Source: Diadema setosum | Lineage: Eukaryota; Echinodermata; Echinoidea; Diadematoida; Diadematidae | Assembly: GCA_033980235.1 (NCBI GenBank) | Contig: CM067059.1 | Coordinates: forward strand, 19,912,100-19,976,099 | Direction: 5' to 3' | Length of the DNA: 64,000 nt | Part shown: positions 1-14,400 of the stretch, piece after piece | How the letters are laid out: each line of letters starts with the position of its first letter | Position numbering within the stretch: the stretch's first letter is position 1 | The notes under the pieces: generated by a model | Told to the model about the DNA's origin: nothing | The model's database searches: none | The model's input: only the letters and a program-made list of their open reading frames with translations | Translations under genes and position numbers: made by a program

Positions 1-2163
1 ATGTTAAACAGAAAAAGTGTGCTAGGATGCATATGATATATGGTGCATGTGCAATATAAATTTAGAGCTTTGAGAACTTTGTTGATACATATCTTGGGCG
101 AGAATAAAGTACAGTAACATACATTTGTCGATGAGGTGTTAAAAAAAAATGCAGACATGTGCTGATACATGTACTCCAGTTTAGGTGTACCTTTAATCAA
201 GAAGGCTCTATCCCAGACTGTTGTTTCACTTGTCACACTCTCGATACATTTGAAACTCTTTAAAAATGGATCAACACAGGTATACCACATTGTAATAAAG
301 ATGTTAACTTCATGAAAAATTCAACACCTAGCCATTTTGTTTACTATTGTGACATATAATTTGAATGAGAGGTACTCGTAACATTTCAGGTGCAATCTGT
401 CAAAGCCGGGGTACAAGCAAATAAGCAGAATGGTCAGAGTACATGTATCACACAAATCAGACTTGAAGAAACTAATTTGAAATCTAATGTTTTTAACAGC
501 ATAATAATGTTGGTTGCAACCACATGCGCAAAATGGAAGCAGTTGTTACCTTTCCGACCACTTATTGAATCTCCCATTAGTTTGTACTTCAAGAAGTATT
601 TAAGTCAGGTTTTATTTAGGTCTACACAGGAAATCTGCTATAAATCATAGTTTTCTTTATAATTTGTTTATCCCAGTATACATGTATTTACCTTTATTCT
701 CATCCAATCATTTTCATACATGTACAATGTATTTGCCATATAAAGAAGTCAAACTTCACCGGTAGAAAGGTCACCACATGGGGCATTATTCATTAAAATA
801 TACAGAAACAAATGAGACCTATGATGCATTGTTTGGGATAGGTACGTGTACATGTATAGGTATCACATTTCATATTTCCTTAATACTGAAATTTTGAGTT
901 TGCAGATTGGTAATACGATAAACAAAGATAGTACAGGCAAAATTTGAGTGAAAGATACAAAATATAAGGGTAATCTTTGGAAAATACTGGGGGGGGGGGG
1001 TTTCAGTAATCCCTCTAACATCTGTTTGATGCCAATGTCACATTAGAAAAAAGAAAATAAGAAAACCATTTTAGGGCCATTCAAAACCATAATTATACTT
1101 CATATTTTGGCCCTTCCGCAAGTTACAGCCAAGAAAACTCCATTTCATCCACTATTATATTGTTAACTGGAATTGGAACAGAGAAAAACAAGCAAAATCT
1201 GACTGGCATGGTTGTCAGTTTACAGTTGCCATGGTAACCAGCAATATGGGACATAGCTAAATTATATATCGAAATGTTTGCAATGAAATTTTAGGAAAGT
1301 CACCAAAGGTGGTCGAAATTGGGTTAAAGGCGTAGGAGTGGCAAATGAAAATATGGTAGGGACATAATGTGCCCCCCCCCCCTCCTTTGGGCTTTTATAG
1401 GGTTACAGGGGTGATTTATGTGGAGTTCTCAAGGCATTCACAAAGTCTACTCGGGATGGTATCGAGGTGGCTAGATCCAGATAAGGAGGTTAACTGTTGA
1501 CGGATCATTGGCACATTAGTGCCTAATAAAAAGGGGGAAATATGATGGCTTTACACACGAGCTTCGTAGATCCCGACTTTGCTTAGCGACGCAGATGTGG
1601 ATCTTTTAGTATATTGTATTCCACAGAAATTGTATAAACAACTCTTTGGCACTGATCAATCATGATGCTCATATACATGAATGCATATTGGTGGATAAAT
1701 TTATACTGTACTCTTATTTCAGATGGACATGCGTCACACACGGATATATCATTCTTGAAGATTTTCAGCGCAGCACAAAAAGAAACCTGCGAGTAACAAG
1801 CAAGCACACGTCAACATATCGGATACCTGTTTTACATAGCTCACTACCATTTTCCTGATCATACCAAACAAACTTTATCACAGTTTAACTCCAGTTAGAT
1901 GTATTCCATAATGTACAGAAATAAAGTTGCCAAACGTTTCTATGCAATCATACATGCATGCAAACTAAACTAAGCCTTATTCATTATCACTTCACACTAG
2001 ATATCAATATCAGCATATCCGCGCGCTAAATTTCCCATCCTGCACATCAAGAGAGTGAGAAAATACGGACACACAAAAAAAAAAGTAAGCAAAGCAAAAC
2101 CAACTTTTAGGCACACGATAAGGCAGATCAACCCTGTCTCTTGTTTAGTGATACATTGTATAG
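1..2163. other. Non-coding flank, no gene seen
   Basis: AT-rich sequence with only short unsupported ORFs. It has a G run near 990, a C run near 1371, and one X-box-like GTTGCCATGGTAAC at 1225-1238, the reverse complement of the motif repeated at 22.7-23.3 kb. Confidence 0.6.
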
Positions 2164-2175
2164 ATGATGACTAGC

Positions 2176-2296
2176 GGGGGAGGGAACATACCGAATGTTC
2201 CACCCGAAGGGTTTGAAATGCTATTGAGGGAGGTTATAGCCTCCCGAAATAGCATTTCAAACCCTGAGGGTGGAACGTTTGGTACATGTTCCCGAC
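2176..2296. repeat. Imperfect hairpin repeat with ~50-bp arms
   Basis: The left arm starts GGGAACATACCGAATGTTCC and the right arm reads back as GGGAACATGTACCAAACGTTCC. Both continue CACCC..GGGTTTGAAATGCTATT and end in GGGAGG around a short AT centre. Just downstream, TGGGTTAGTCAAATAC (2328-2343) and its inverted partner (about 2535-2552) enclose two palindromic ATGTTyTCCCATGG boxes (2434-2485). This looks like one or two fold-back, MITE-type elements. Confidence 0.7.
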
Positions 2297-2559
2297 AACA
2301 AAAGTCATCATATGTTATATTATATGGGTTAGTCAAATACGTCAAAGTCAACCACCAGCACAACGTACTCGATCGCTCGCGCAGAGCCAAATTCACTGTG
2401 CGCGCGGGTACTTCTGTCATTAGTTGTTACGTGAAAATGTTTTCCCATGGAAGAACATTACAAAAATGTTCTCCCATGGGCGAACATAACCAATGTTCCT
2501 CTATCACATGACTGTGTTTAGCCAATCACTAACCAGTATTTGACTAACCCATTTAATAT

Positions 2560-5500
2560 TGTACAATGTATGTCATAATGATGTATTCTGTCGTCAATAT
2601 GCAGTATTCTATCTACTCCATTGGCCTCTACGAAATGCATGAAAAGTTACATCAAGGTCATGTTTAAGTTTGTACGTTGTACCCTGAATGTGGATTCACA
2701 CTACATGTACACCAATACAAAATGATATGCTGCCATGTTCTCAAAGTGCAGTGAACTGGCAGCTCGGAATGCTACTTCGGCGACTGTATTTTTTAGAGTG
2801 AGGTATTCAATATGTAATTCAACCGGGAAACCCAACTGAACTAAGTACGCGATTAACCCTCGAAATGATGTGTTAAGTTATCTACATCATAAATAAGGAA
2901 ACATTATACAACTCATCACCTTTACCTAATACACAAACAAGACACATAGGCACATAAAGTTCACGGACAAATTTGTACCGTAAATGCAGAGAAATACTGT
3001 CCGACGGGGTAATCTTTGAGCGCAGAGGGTATTTAGCAAGTCAGGAAAAATATGCGATGAATATGCTGTAGGGTACCTGCAAGAATAATACCTGGACAAT
3101 ATTAACCTGTCAAGGCAAGTAAACCAAGTACACAAAAATTAACAAAGGGCGTATACATGTAGTACTTGTTCAACTGCAATTTGCCATTCACGGACTATCA
3201 CTGCAAGTACAATGTCATCTAATAGTTACACCACTGTTGTATATGAATACTGCATTTCAATAAGGACTGTAGAACAGCGGCGCAAACGTGGAGAGGTAGG
3301 CGGTTGGCCGTCGGAAGCTCTTCCATTGTGCCCACATTTCCAATTGTTACAGTGCCTTGGTAAAGTGCGAAGAGTAGGGGGTGGGGCTACAATAATTTCG
3401 TGAGTGTTAATAACGTAGGGGCCTATTCATTGTGCATTGTATAACCACGCTGCACTGATCTACCCGACGACAGCAAGGAATGACCGATGCTCCTCTCTAT
3501 CTACCACCTCGGTAAACTGTCAAAGGTCAAACTGTCGCGACCGCTTGTGGAACTGACACACTTCTTTATCATCATCAAGTACCATCGCTTACGTCTCTCG
3601 TATCTCTTATCTCGACTAAACGGAAAACATGATTCCTCATGAAGCCACAACATTACTCATGTTCATGTATATTTACGTGATATAACGTGCCCTCCATGTA
3701 TGGACGTATATTTGTAGAAACAAACACTGATCTAAAGTCGTTGACTAGTCGGGCTACAGGAGCAACAGACAGCATGTATTCACGAAAACTTCATGAACAA
3801 GCCTAAATTCAATGACACGGAACGAACATTTTACGTTAAAAAAATAGAAAAAACAAACAAAAAACGGTGACGTGCAAAAAAAAAAAAAACCGGCAAGTAA
3901 AATTTCACGACAATAATTTTGATGTCGCCAATTTACCCTGTCTTAATGCTTGAACCCCTGACTACACCACTCTCTTCACACTAAATGTTTGTCTAGATTA
4001 ACCTTCAAATTGGCGGCACCTACCCAGACTTTACAAGGTTATTCGTTCTATCCGCAAAAACATTTCACTTGATTTGACTTTTATACCATGCTGTGTACAA
4101 AGCCACAGGATACTAGAGAGGTGATAGAATAGTCGCATCATTCAATTGCATATTGACTATGCATACATTATGTAGTTGCGACTAATCGTGCTTCACTACG
4201 TAAAGCTTTAAAATCTAGCAACTTTCTTACTCTCAGGTTGTCTTACTCTATGTTGATTGAACGAAACGTTTACAATTGTTTTATTTCCCTCTACTAAGGT
4301 CAACTTGAACTTGGAGTGGCATTACACTTAGTGAGGAATGATACCTTAAATACATTGTATATAGATCTACATATATAGAATTAAACGTACTTACTTTGTC
4401 ACTATTTGTTCTCTCTATTCACAGTCACAACAAAACTGTTAAAAGGAATGCTCTCCAATTGAGTCGAGAAATGGTTATGGCCTTGTATGATTACACTGCC
4501 TTAGTTTCTGTGGTCTGAGATCAGACTCTTGTTGATACCCTGAATGGCAATGAAATAATGCGTTTCGTAGCTCCTAAACGGAATGTTTCTGAGTTGATCA
4601 AGGCTGTATTATTATTTTTTCTTTCTTTCTTTCTTTTTCCAACTGCACCGGAGATCAAGAACTAATATCCCGCTGGTGTGCCACCCACCAAACATATATC
4701 AACATTCCTCTTACTGTGGGAACAGAGATAATCCGTTTGGCGATACGACGAATTGACTGTGGAATTTCTTACTCGCTATTTCTCATCATGTACATGTAGT
4801 AGATACACACTATACATTATACAATTACAGGAGAACATCTCATCTTATCATTCATTGGCAGTAAAAAAGAGGAAGTTCGTTCCTCGGGGGAAAAAAGTAG
4901 AGTTCATCTTAAAACTGGATGTAAACACAGTGTTCCTGCCACAATGTACCGCATCACTTTCACGATCTATATCATGTGGCTGCATACTGTAATTCAATTC
5001 ATAGTTTTTTCGTCACTTTTTTTTTCTGAGAACTGATTTTTTTCCCTTTTTTTCTTTTTTCATTCTTCTTCTTCTTTTTCTTCTTCTTCTTCTTCTTCTT
5101 CTTCTTCTTCTTCTTCTTCTCCTCCTTTTTCTTCTTCTTAGCAATTTCACATTGCTTTTGCCGAATGGAAAGTCTGAAGACCAATAAAATATTTACAAAA
5201 ACGTTTAAAGAATATCTTACATCTGCAATTGTAACAGGGAACCGGAGCTGGGGCCCGAGCTGCACCCCCTCCTACCAACACCCATCCACACACACACTTT
5301 TCGATAAAGATAATTATTATTTTAAAAAAAAACAACAACATCAATAAAAAAAAAAAAAACTATAAAAACCCGCACTTTCTGAGGGTTCCGTCCAGAGATT
5401 CTCCCCGTCCGAAGGGGAGTACCATCAATCCGTGATCCAACCACGAGCCTAACAAGAAAAAAAGAAATCCGCCGCCCCTCAATAATACAACACTAACATG

Positions 5501-5720
5501 CCCGTCCGATGATGATGTTTATTATGAACAATAAATAAAGCGAAAACATGAACAAAAAACAAGAACAAATGTGGGTCACGGTCTGCTTGATCACTTTCGA
5601 GAGATCAATTACTGAAAACCTCGAGCAAAAACATCTGTCCAGAAAAAAAAAAATAGTGAAATAAATAAAAACAAAAACATATATATATAATCTGCTTTTC
5701 ATCACTAGATGTACGAAAGG
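2560..5720. other. Non-coding, no gene seen; CTT microsatellite at 5060-5140
   Basis: No ORF with recognisable protein features. The pyrimidine stretch 5019-5145 is mainly (CTT)n and yields lysine-rich or phenylalanine-rich ORFs by chance. An A/AAC-rich tract follows at 5320-5365. Confidence 0.6.
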
Positions 5721-5726
5721 TTTATT
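5721..5726 (-). promoter_or_regulatory. Candidate poly(A) signal of the SLC29 gene
   Basis: TTTATT on the plus strand (AATAAA in gene orientation), about 395 bases past the stop codon. Another AATAAA lies at about 5518. Neither is proven, because AT-rich flanks give this hexamer by chance. Confidence 0.3.
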
Positions 5727-6120
5727 ACAAGAATAGATTACAATGAGCTCTGTGACATTGTCTTACCCTGATGACATCATACATAGGACACATATCGATC
5801 GCACGAGGTAAGCACGCTGACCTCTATGCGAAGAAAATGATGCAAGGTGATGACCTTTTGAACGTTTAAACCGTTTAAATTTGTCACTCGACGTTCTCCT
5901 CCGGTCTCGGCGGTGGGGGCATTTCCCCGGCGCGCTACAGCTACGATGCCCGAAAGACCGGATGAAATGGAAGATGACACGTTCAGCTGTCACGGATCCA
6001 CCATGGTACGTACGATTGTACTCTCTAGCGCTTCTCTCAGTACCGACCCCACGCGAGCGCAAGCGTGAGAGAAACATTATTTAGTGCATTACATGACCGT
6101 ACAACACAAGCTTTCTTTTT

Positions 6121-6241
6121 TCAGAGAGACACCACCCAGGGGAAGAAGAGGGAGAATTGGATACCACAGAAGATGCCGAGAATAAGGAAGAACACCATCA
6201 TGGAGGCAGCCTTGCCTGCCCAGGCTGGATGCGTCACCATT
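6121..6241 (-). CDS. SLC29A: SLC29/ENT exon 12 (TM11, stop)
   Basis: 121 bp: one base completes Gln462, then residues 463-501 and TGA at 6123-6121. MVTHPAWAGKAASMMVFFLI then LGIFCGIQFSLFF matches the last ENT helix (AGxxMxFFLxLGLxxG). Acceptor CCACAG. Confidence 0.92.
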
Positions 6242-8390
6242 CTGTGGACACCATGAAAAGAGACAACCATAATTCGGTTATGTGCACAGCTACACGATAA
6301 GAGTTTCTGTCGGGGAATTTCACACATCCTCTCTCTTCCTCTCTAACACTGTATTGTGTGATATAAAGCTGCGTCGAAATACATAAACCAAGGTCTACTC
6401 TGAAAGACAACTTAAATGCCCCCAAATTCCTAATTCCGATCCAGTGTCTAATATGGCTTCAGCTGACGTGTATTCACATCACAAATTCAGGAAATGTTTA
6501 CTTGAAATATGAATCAAGCGTTTTTAATCATTTAATTGTTCATTTGAATACCGATTTAACTGCACCCACTAAACTCGACCCCTCTAAAATCGTAATTGCC
6601 TTTCATGCCTGAAAAGTAAAAGTCATAAGCATAACAGCATCTACTGGTATTCACTTTCCATAATGAAGTGCACCAGCACACGTTAGCAAGACGGGTTTCA
6701 TACAATTTCACACCTTTTCCTGCCATACTCTCAATCGTATGAAACCTTTTTCACGTATCGGGGGCAATCATACTGTCATACTATCTCAGGTGCAGTTCTA
6801 GAAGATCTATCTCACTATTATTTTTGCGAATTTCTCATTGTGACCCGCCTACATCAGACATTGTGATGCTTGTTTCTCCTGACTATGCTGCTGATAACAT
6901 AACCACAAGACAAGAACGGGGTAATCTTTGTGGGTGTAGAGAAAATGAAAACTGGATGGAAAGATAACGATCTGTGATAATGCATATTTTGTAAGAAACA
7001 AAAAATAAACAAAAGGGTTCTAGATTTTTGTTTTCTATTCTTATTCATATTGGAAGAAGTCAACATGCAATGGATGTGAGAGTTCCTATTTGGAAAACTA
7101 CATGTAACAACTAAAATCTTGTTTCCCCCTAGCTTTCAAATAACAAAAATTATCATCAACTCTTCTACGGTGTTTGCTTAATTGATTGATTATTTGGTTT
7201 CATTCTGTCGTTGCATTGCATCTTCAGCTTTTTCTGTAAACATATTCATCGAACTTACTGAGGCCCGTCCATCATGACGACGGTCTTGAGATAGCCGTTG
7301 GAGATGGACATAAGGACGACCATGAAGGCATAAGCGTAGTCGTTATTAATGAGGACAGGGAGGGTGCGGGTGTCTGGGCGGTAGTTGCAGAAGAGAAAGA
7401 TCGGGAAGAACACGAGGCGGCTAACGACGAAAATCCACGTGAACTTCGGGTATTTCTACAGAGGGAAATAGAGCGTGATTACCAAATGTCAAGTTCTTGA
7501 AATATCGTTCAAGGAATAAATGCACAACACACTTCACACTTCTTTTTCTACTTCTTGCTCGAAAACATAATACATCCGGCGACCCTTCGTGGCGGAGGCA
7601 TGAAAAGACGAAATAATGATCTTTTTATGATAAGGACATCACGTTTTGAGATGAAAAACGACTGGTGCAGCTTACCCATCTAACCCAACTGGGGAGGAGA
7701 CTGCCAAAGAAGTCTCCGAGGTTAAAGGTGAAGAAGCAGCAGAGCGGGATGAAATACGTTTTCAGGAATGGTGACGAGTCTGCGCGTGTAGAGGGCGTTC
7801 CAGCCAAAACGACTGGGAAGACGGCTAGGGTTACGAAGAATGTCATCCAGATGTTAAACAACTGCATCTTGATCTAGTCATTTGTGAGATAATAAAAGAG
7901 ACGGGAGCATCGCTTAACAAAGTTGAATAAATGACAACAACAAAACACCACAAGTTTGGGTGAGAAATAGTGTGATGGGGATAGATATCTGCACAAGCAT
8001 TTTCCTTGTTCGGGACTAAAATATGCCAGACTATCAAAATAGGGTCTTAGTACTTTCCCAGCTTGGGTTTAAAGCATGTACTTCTAAAACAGGGATTGTT
8101 GTTTCTTTAGAATCACAGCGCAAAATATAGCATGTACACGGGTATTATCATCAACATCTGTCGGCGGAAGCGTGACGTTATCATGTTTAGCTCAAGGTCT
8201 GATTTCAATTGACTTCTTGCAAAGAACTTGAGGGTCAGTGTACATCGGTGCACCTCAATGCACTCTTTAAAAGTCCCGTTTGTGTACCTGTGATGAAACA
8301 CAGGACACCCGTTCAGGATGTAATCCAGTAACCGGCCATTGAGTCGCACTCAATCACGGAAGCCATTCTGGGTGTTTACCTAACCCCGAT

Positions 8391-8430
<40 letters not shown>

Positions 8431-11400
8431 CTACGCGGAAACGTTGTTTCTGCTGGAATTTCCATCAGCTGTTTCGACTCCCAATTGTCCCATCTTCCAT
8501 CCGAGGAGGAAAAATCAAGTAGATGTCAAAGATAAACTGTCAAGATTTGTTCACCCCCCCCCCCAAAGAAAATAATAATAATAAATAAATAAATAAATAA
8601 ATAAATAAATGAATAAATAAATAAAAATAAAAATAAAAAAAGCCCAACAACAAACAAAATGACAATATGATTTCTTTCTTCCCACTAACATTTACATTGG
8701 TAGGCGTAAAGCCTTTATTCAATGATATCAACTAAATCATCAATATCAACAATTCAAGTTCAAATTTGCGTGTATGTAGGAGTCTATTTGACTGTCCGTT
8801 GGAACGGGTAAATTTAGGGAGAGTTGTACACAAGAAAATTGGTGACGTTTTCTTCCCATTGTATATATATATATATATACACAATTGTCATAATTCAGAC
8901 AAGTGCATCATAACAGGAGCATTAAAGTGATTGTGTAGTAAGAGGATTGAGCTTTTAACTTTTTGAGAGATACTAAGAAACCACTCATGAAATGTTAATT
9001 ACCATTCTAAGAAGAATTCAAAGTCAATTTGATGAAAATCTGTTTTGAAGTGGCCGAGATATCAAAAAACAAACAAACAAACAAAGCAAACTTAACAAAA
9101 GGTGAGTCCTACGTACCTTTCAATAAGATTGCTCTATTATGGATATCTCGGCCATTTCAAAACCAATTTTCATCAAATAAACATTACATTCCTCTTGGAA
9201 TTACATGCTCTTTCATATTTCAAACGAGGTTTCTCATCACCTTACCAAAAGAAGTTAGAAACTTGAAGCAAGGTCTCAATGAAAACCATACAATCACTCT
9301 AAATTGTCACCGCGTTAATATTGTATAATCCTTTCAAGCCAAGCGCTATAAACCATCTTAAGCAATTTCTACATGGGTCTACTAGATTAGTTCATAAAGA
9401 CGATTTTCAACATCTTTCTCCATTCAAAATCTACTATAAAACATCAATAAAACAACGGAAATTAACATAGGATGATCCAATGATTTAACCCTAATCCCAT
9501 CGGGTTTTTTGAGGGACTTGAAACCACGGGGGGGGGGGGGGGGGGGAACAGGGCTAAGCAACTACGGGTGCTTCACTCTGCTTTTTTCTTGTTTTTTTTT
9601 TTTCAGCAAAAACACACACAGATACACACACGAAAAAGGCAGAAAAAAATAAACCCCTCTTGTTTAGTCTGTTCCGTTCTGTTGAACTTCAGGGCGTTGT
9701 TATTGGTTAAACAGCGGACAATGAGTATTGTATGCATAATGAAGACGAGCGTTAACCAATGGCTTTCATGTTGCTGCCATTTTTCATTTCCAAAACAGAC
9801 AGACTGAACGTCGCTTCGCTGCAGACATGCCAACCTTGAATATCTCCGCCGTCTTTATGCTTTCCGTTGTCAACAGAAAAGGGCCAGATGAACGGATTGT
9901 TCATTAAAACTTTCCCCCTTTCTATACTATACCTGTCCTTTAGAACCGGAGTCTAAGAGGAAATGGGGGGGGGGGGGGGGGTGTCGTTTACTTCATTTTT
10001 GTTGCAAAACCGTTTACTAAGTCCGTAGACGACAATCACAAAGTAATTTTGGCCAACTATCGATGCCCGCATGGATTGACCAGTAAGTGACCTCAACAAA
10101 GTGGAGATGAACAAGGTAAATCAGGAAGATCTTTCCCCTCACCGCTCTCGACCTTGCTTGGATTGATTGATTCATTCAGTACTTATTAGTCTATATATTT
10201 TACATATATTATTTCTCTGTCTATCTGTATCTATCTATGTAACTATTTTTCATTTTATCTGTTTATTTATCATCTACTGTCTATCAACATAAAATCCAGT
10301 GAGAAAAAAACAACAACACACAAATATTGAATCATCCGACCATTCTCTTCCCCTTGCCCTAATCTCAAACTCAAGGAAACATCTTTACTGCAACAGAGCG
10401 CTAGAGATTGGGTTCCCGCCCTGGTGGAATTTTTCGATTTATGTTGTCTATATAACAGTTAACTAGCTCCTCTTCTCACTAGTTCAAACAAGTCAGGTCA
10501 TGTCCTGTTTACCTCCTTGAAAATTGTCCACAGCGGCAGACGCTCGTTTGACGGAGCATCCAGGCTGGCCTCTGCCTCTTTGTCATCGTAGTACATATGA
10601 ATCAAGCCCAAGTAGTACCTCACAATGGGCTGGTGGAAAGAACAATACAATATATATATTACTTACACGCAATTAAACACGCAAAACTACCATCCACCCA
10701 CATAGTCAACCAGACATACGCACAAACACATAAACAAGCAATATACACACATATAAATGCACACACGTACAGACACACGAACACACATTCACCAATATAA
10801 AATACGTCTTAGTGTAGTCTCCTTTTCAAGCAGGGAGTAAGGTATCTCTTGATGAGCAAATACTGCTACTGTACTATCAAGAAGCCTAAATCAGCAGACT
10901 ATACTGACACGCTGTTCGAGTGGCAAGGGAATAGAAATGACAATCAAACGAGGCGGCCTGAAATTACAGTCATATCCAAACATATATTAGCAAAGTACTT
11001 AGCATTTGCGATAACAAGTCAACATTTTCACTCTGCTTTCATAAAACATTTCAAAATACAATGTATATTTATATTTTTGCAACCAACAGAAAAATAACTC
11101 ACTTGTAATGGTATATAAACTTCACCCATAACTCTTCCGATCTCATACACTCGAATGCACACAAATGATGAAACACACTATGCGTTAACATTTCATTATG
11201 AAGCTGATATCTGTCACTGATCACATTCAAGGTTTCGTTTTCCACACGGCAAACCATGAACTCCGAAAAGCATCTTATTGTTTGACATGCCAAGGGCGTC
11301 TTTTACGACTAGTGCTTAAAGGCCTCATCCCAGTATTGTAATGCGTGCATTGATTATGGCCGATAAAAATGTACGTATAACTAGAAACTACCCTATCGAC

Positions 11401-14400
11401 TAAAAAATACATCAATGAGTTTATTTGTACATTGATATAGGAAATATACCTGCACCAGGCATATTTAGCCTTGACAAAAGAGCACACACAAGTTCACAGT
11501 ATTTTCTGTACCATTTTGAAGAGAGCCACATAAGTGACACAACAAATGAAGAGAACTAGAACTGCGCAGCTGAAGTAGCCTATTGCTGCACCACGAAGAC
11601 TTCCGGCGACTGTGAGAAAAACAAATGGGCAAAACAAACGAGGATTTTTAAAGGAAAGTCACGATCAAATTACGTTTTCTGATCAAACAGACGAGCCACA
11701 AAATGCACGATACTATATTCTTCTGTGAATGGCCTGACTGCACTGAAGAGGCACAAACTCACCAACTAGGGTATCGCCGATAAAAGAATAATGACTGACG
11801 ATGCTGTGATGGTATTATAATTTGTCACTGCACAATGCTTTTTTGGAGCTAAGACACTTGCCCGAATTATAATTACAGTATGTACAGGCATTTTACTTCT
11901 AAATTTCGGAGCGTCACACAAATTCCAATCAACCTGCAAAAACACAGTTCTCTCAGATAATTACCGACAGTTTAGGTTGTCGTTTTTTGTTTGATTCTGT
12001 TTTGTTTTTGTTTTGTTTTTAGCACAATGAGAGCATATTCCATATTTGCCAAATCAACTCAAGTACGAAAAAAGAAAGAAAAAGAAGAGGCAAACAAAGT
12101 ATATGAATGCCTCAATACGTGTTTCATCGCAAAAACGGCATTGAGTTAATCAAATAATCCATGGAATTCCAAAAAATAATTTGTTGAAAACACCGGCCAT
12201 CACAATTCATCACAAATAAAACAGATCACACAAGTGAAGGTACAACATACTTACACGAAATAGAGAGAATTGACAAAACGGCGACGAACGTGCCTCCAAT
12301 ACCCTGATAACACAGAGAGACAGACATTATGGAGACGGTGTTAAAACCTTATCCCACAAGAAGAACACACAGTGCACACTATTATGAGATATATACTAAT
12401 ACATGAGCATAATATTTTATCTATACATCTCCCATTTGTCTTTACTTTTTGTCACGGACTAGCGTATGATGACGCTTAGAGGCAGCACATGGGATCTCAT
12501 TCTCTTCAATATAGGTGAACAAGTTTTTGACTGTACCAATGCTCTGAACTACAGAAGGATAAACCCAAACATTGTTAAACATTATTTAAGCGTGGTATTT
12601 GGGAATACCATAGAAAAGTTTAATGCACTTATTGCATGACAATGAAGCGGGCGCTTCCCCAAGTGTACAATGACGGGCCATTTTGGCCGCCTTGTCTACG
12701 CAAGTTTATTCTTTGTCAGAGCATAGCTTCCGTAAATTATTGTTGCATCAGGCAAGCTTATGCATTATGTCGCTTTGAAAACGAGTGAAGTGTCTAACCA
12801 AATGAAAAAAAAAAAAATGAAAGGTCATGCAATGAAATGCGCACATGAACTAAGTGCAAGCTGGCATATTGCCTTCAGTTTGTGAGGAAATTGCAATCAG
12901 CTGGCGCATATACATGTATTATGTAATCATAGCTACGGAGGGATAGGTACAACTTCCTCGCCACATAATCACCTGTCCAACAATGTAACTCTGCGTGTAT
13001 CCTTCCGGCAGCTTTGCGGCCAGGGCGTACATTCCCGACTGATACACGGCTGAGGCAGCTGTATGTGGAGAAAAAAAAAAAACGAAACAGACGTTATATA
13101 TCGGTTGCACAAGGCAGTCACACAATGGAAAACGTGGTTGTACATTGATCAACGTTGCTGAACGTTTAATGCTCCGAATGATCACTTAGCTCTTCTACAC
13201 AGAGGAAATCTAACTTTACGTGGAAAAAAAAGAAAGCCGGACTGACAATTTAGGGTCTTTCCACAATTATAGCGCAGATCCTACGAATGCAATATATACA
13301 TCAAATGAATACAGGTATACGAAGTACACCACTATTGAGAGGAAAAACTTAAACGGCATTCCCGCCAACATAAATATTATTTACATTTGAAGCTACTATT
13401 AGTCACAAAACCTTGATATGATAATTAATCGTTTTGTTACAGGAAATATTTTTTTTTTGCTACATATATGATAAAAATAAAATATAGGGAATTGAGCTTC
13501 GAAGTGGGGATCATACAGTACAATCATAATCATGACACTCTGTAATCATATGTCATGTACACTCATCAAGCACGGTTCTCTGGACCATGAGATAGCATGA
13601 GGCAAACTTCTGTTTCATCCATTCATATTCATATTTTGGTGACCAACGCATTAAAGATACACATGTTCCAGTCGCAGTCTGATATCACACTTACATGTTA
13701 TGTACACGTAACGACACTAATGCAGGGAAGTAACTTGAAATCTTAAGCATCAGGGCGTATCATAAGATAATGACAGACACAACCCAATCTATTATCACGT
13801 CGTCTTCCAAACAAGGTCCGAACTTTGACATCACGTTATTACGTCACAGTGATTGAAGGCTTCGGACTGCCACCATCACAAGAATAATCTTTAAGAACAT
13901 GACAAAGCGAAACAAGAGATCAAGTGGGCATAGCGCTTGACCGAGTATCACAAGTTCACCTTTTTCACACATTCTAGACTTGCAGACAATAGTATCCAGG
14001 AAGAACATAGCAGATTTGGGGTGGGGGCTTTGGGGGTCTCCTTGGAAGAAATGGTGCCATTTGAAAATGATATCACGTTGCCGATATATATACCTGCCAT
14101 CGTATTTGTATAAAATTGACCACGAGTTAAAAAAAGAAGATCAAAATGTGAAAACTGGCCCCAAATTCGGTTCCAGCTGAAAAGGGATGATGCATCCCTA
14201 GATCTGGCACATAACAAACTTACATACTTACATACAACTTACAATAAATATTCTATCAACCAATTTGAGGACAAATATGACCATTTTTTTTTCCAGCAGA
14301 TAACCACGGGGAAAATCTGAAAATCGGCCCCACTTTGACATCCCCGTCCCAGCGGGGAACTTCTGGATCTGACATGACCAAACTTGAAAGTGCACTCATA

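Noticed and set aside
4999..5265. Lysine-rich ORF
   Set aside because: Translation of a (CTT)n/T-rich tract.
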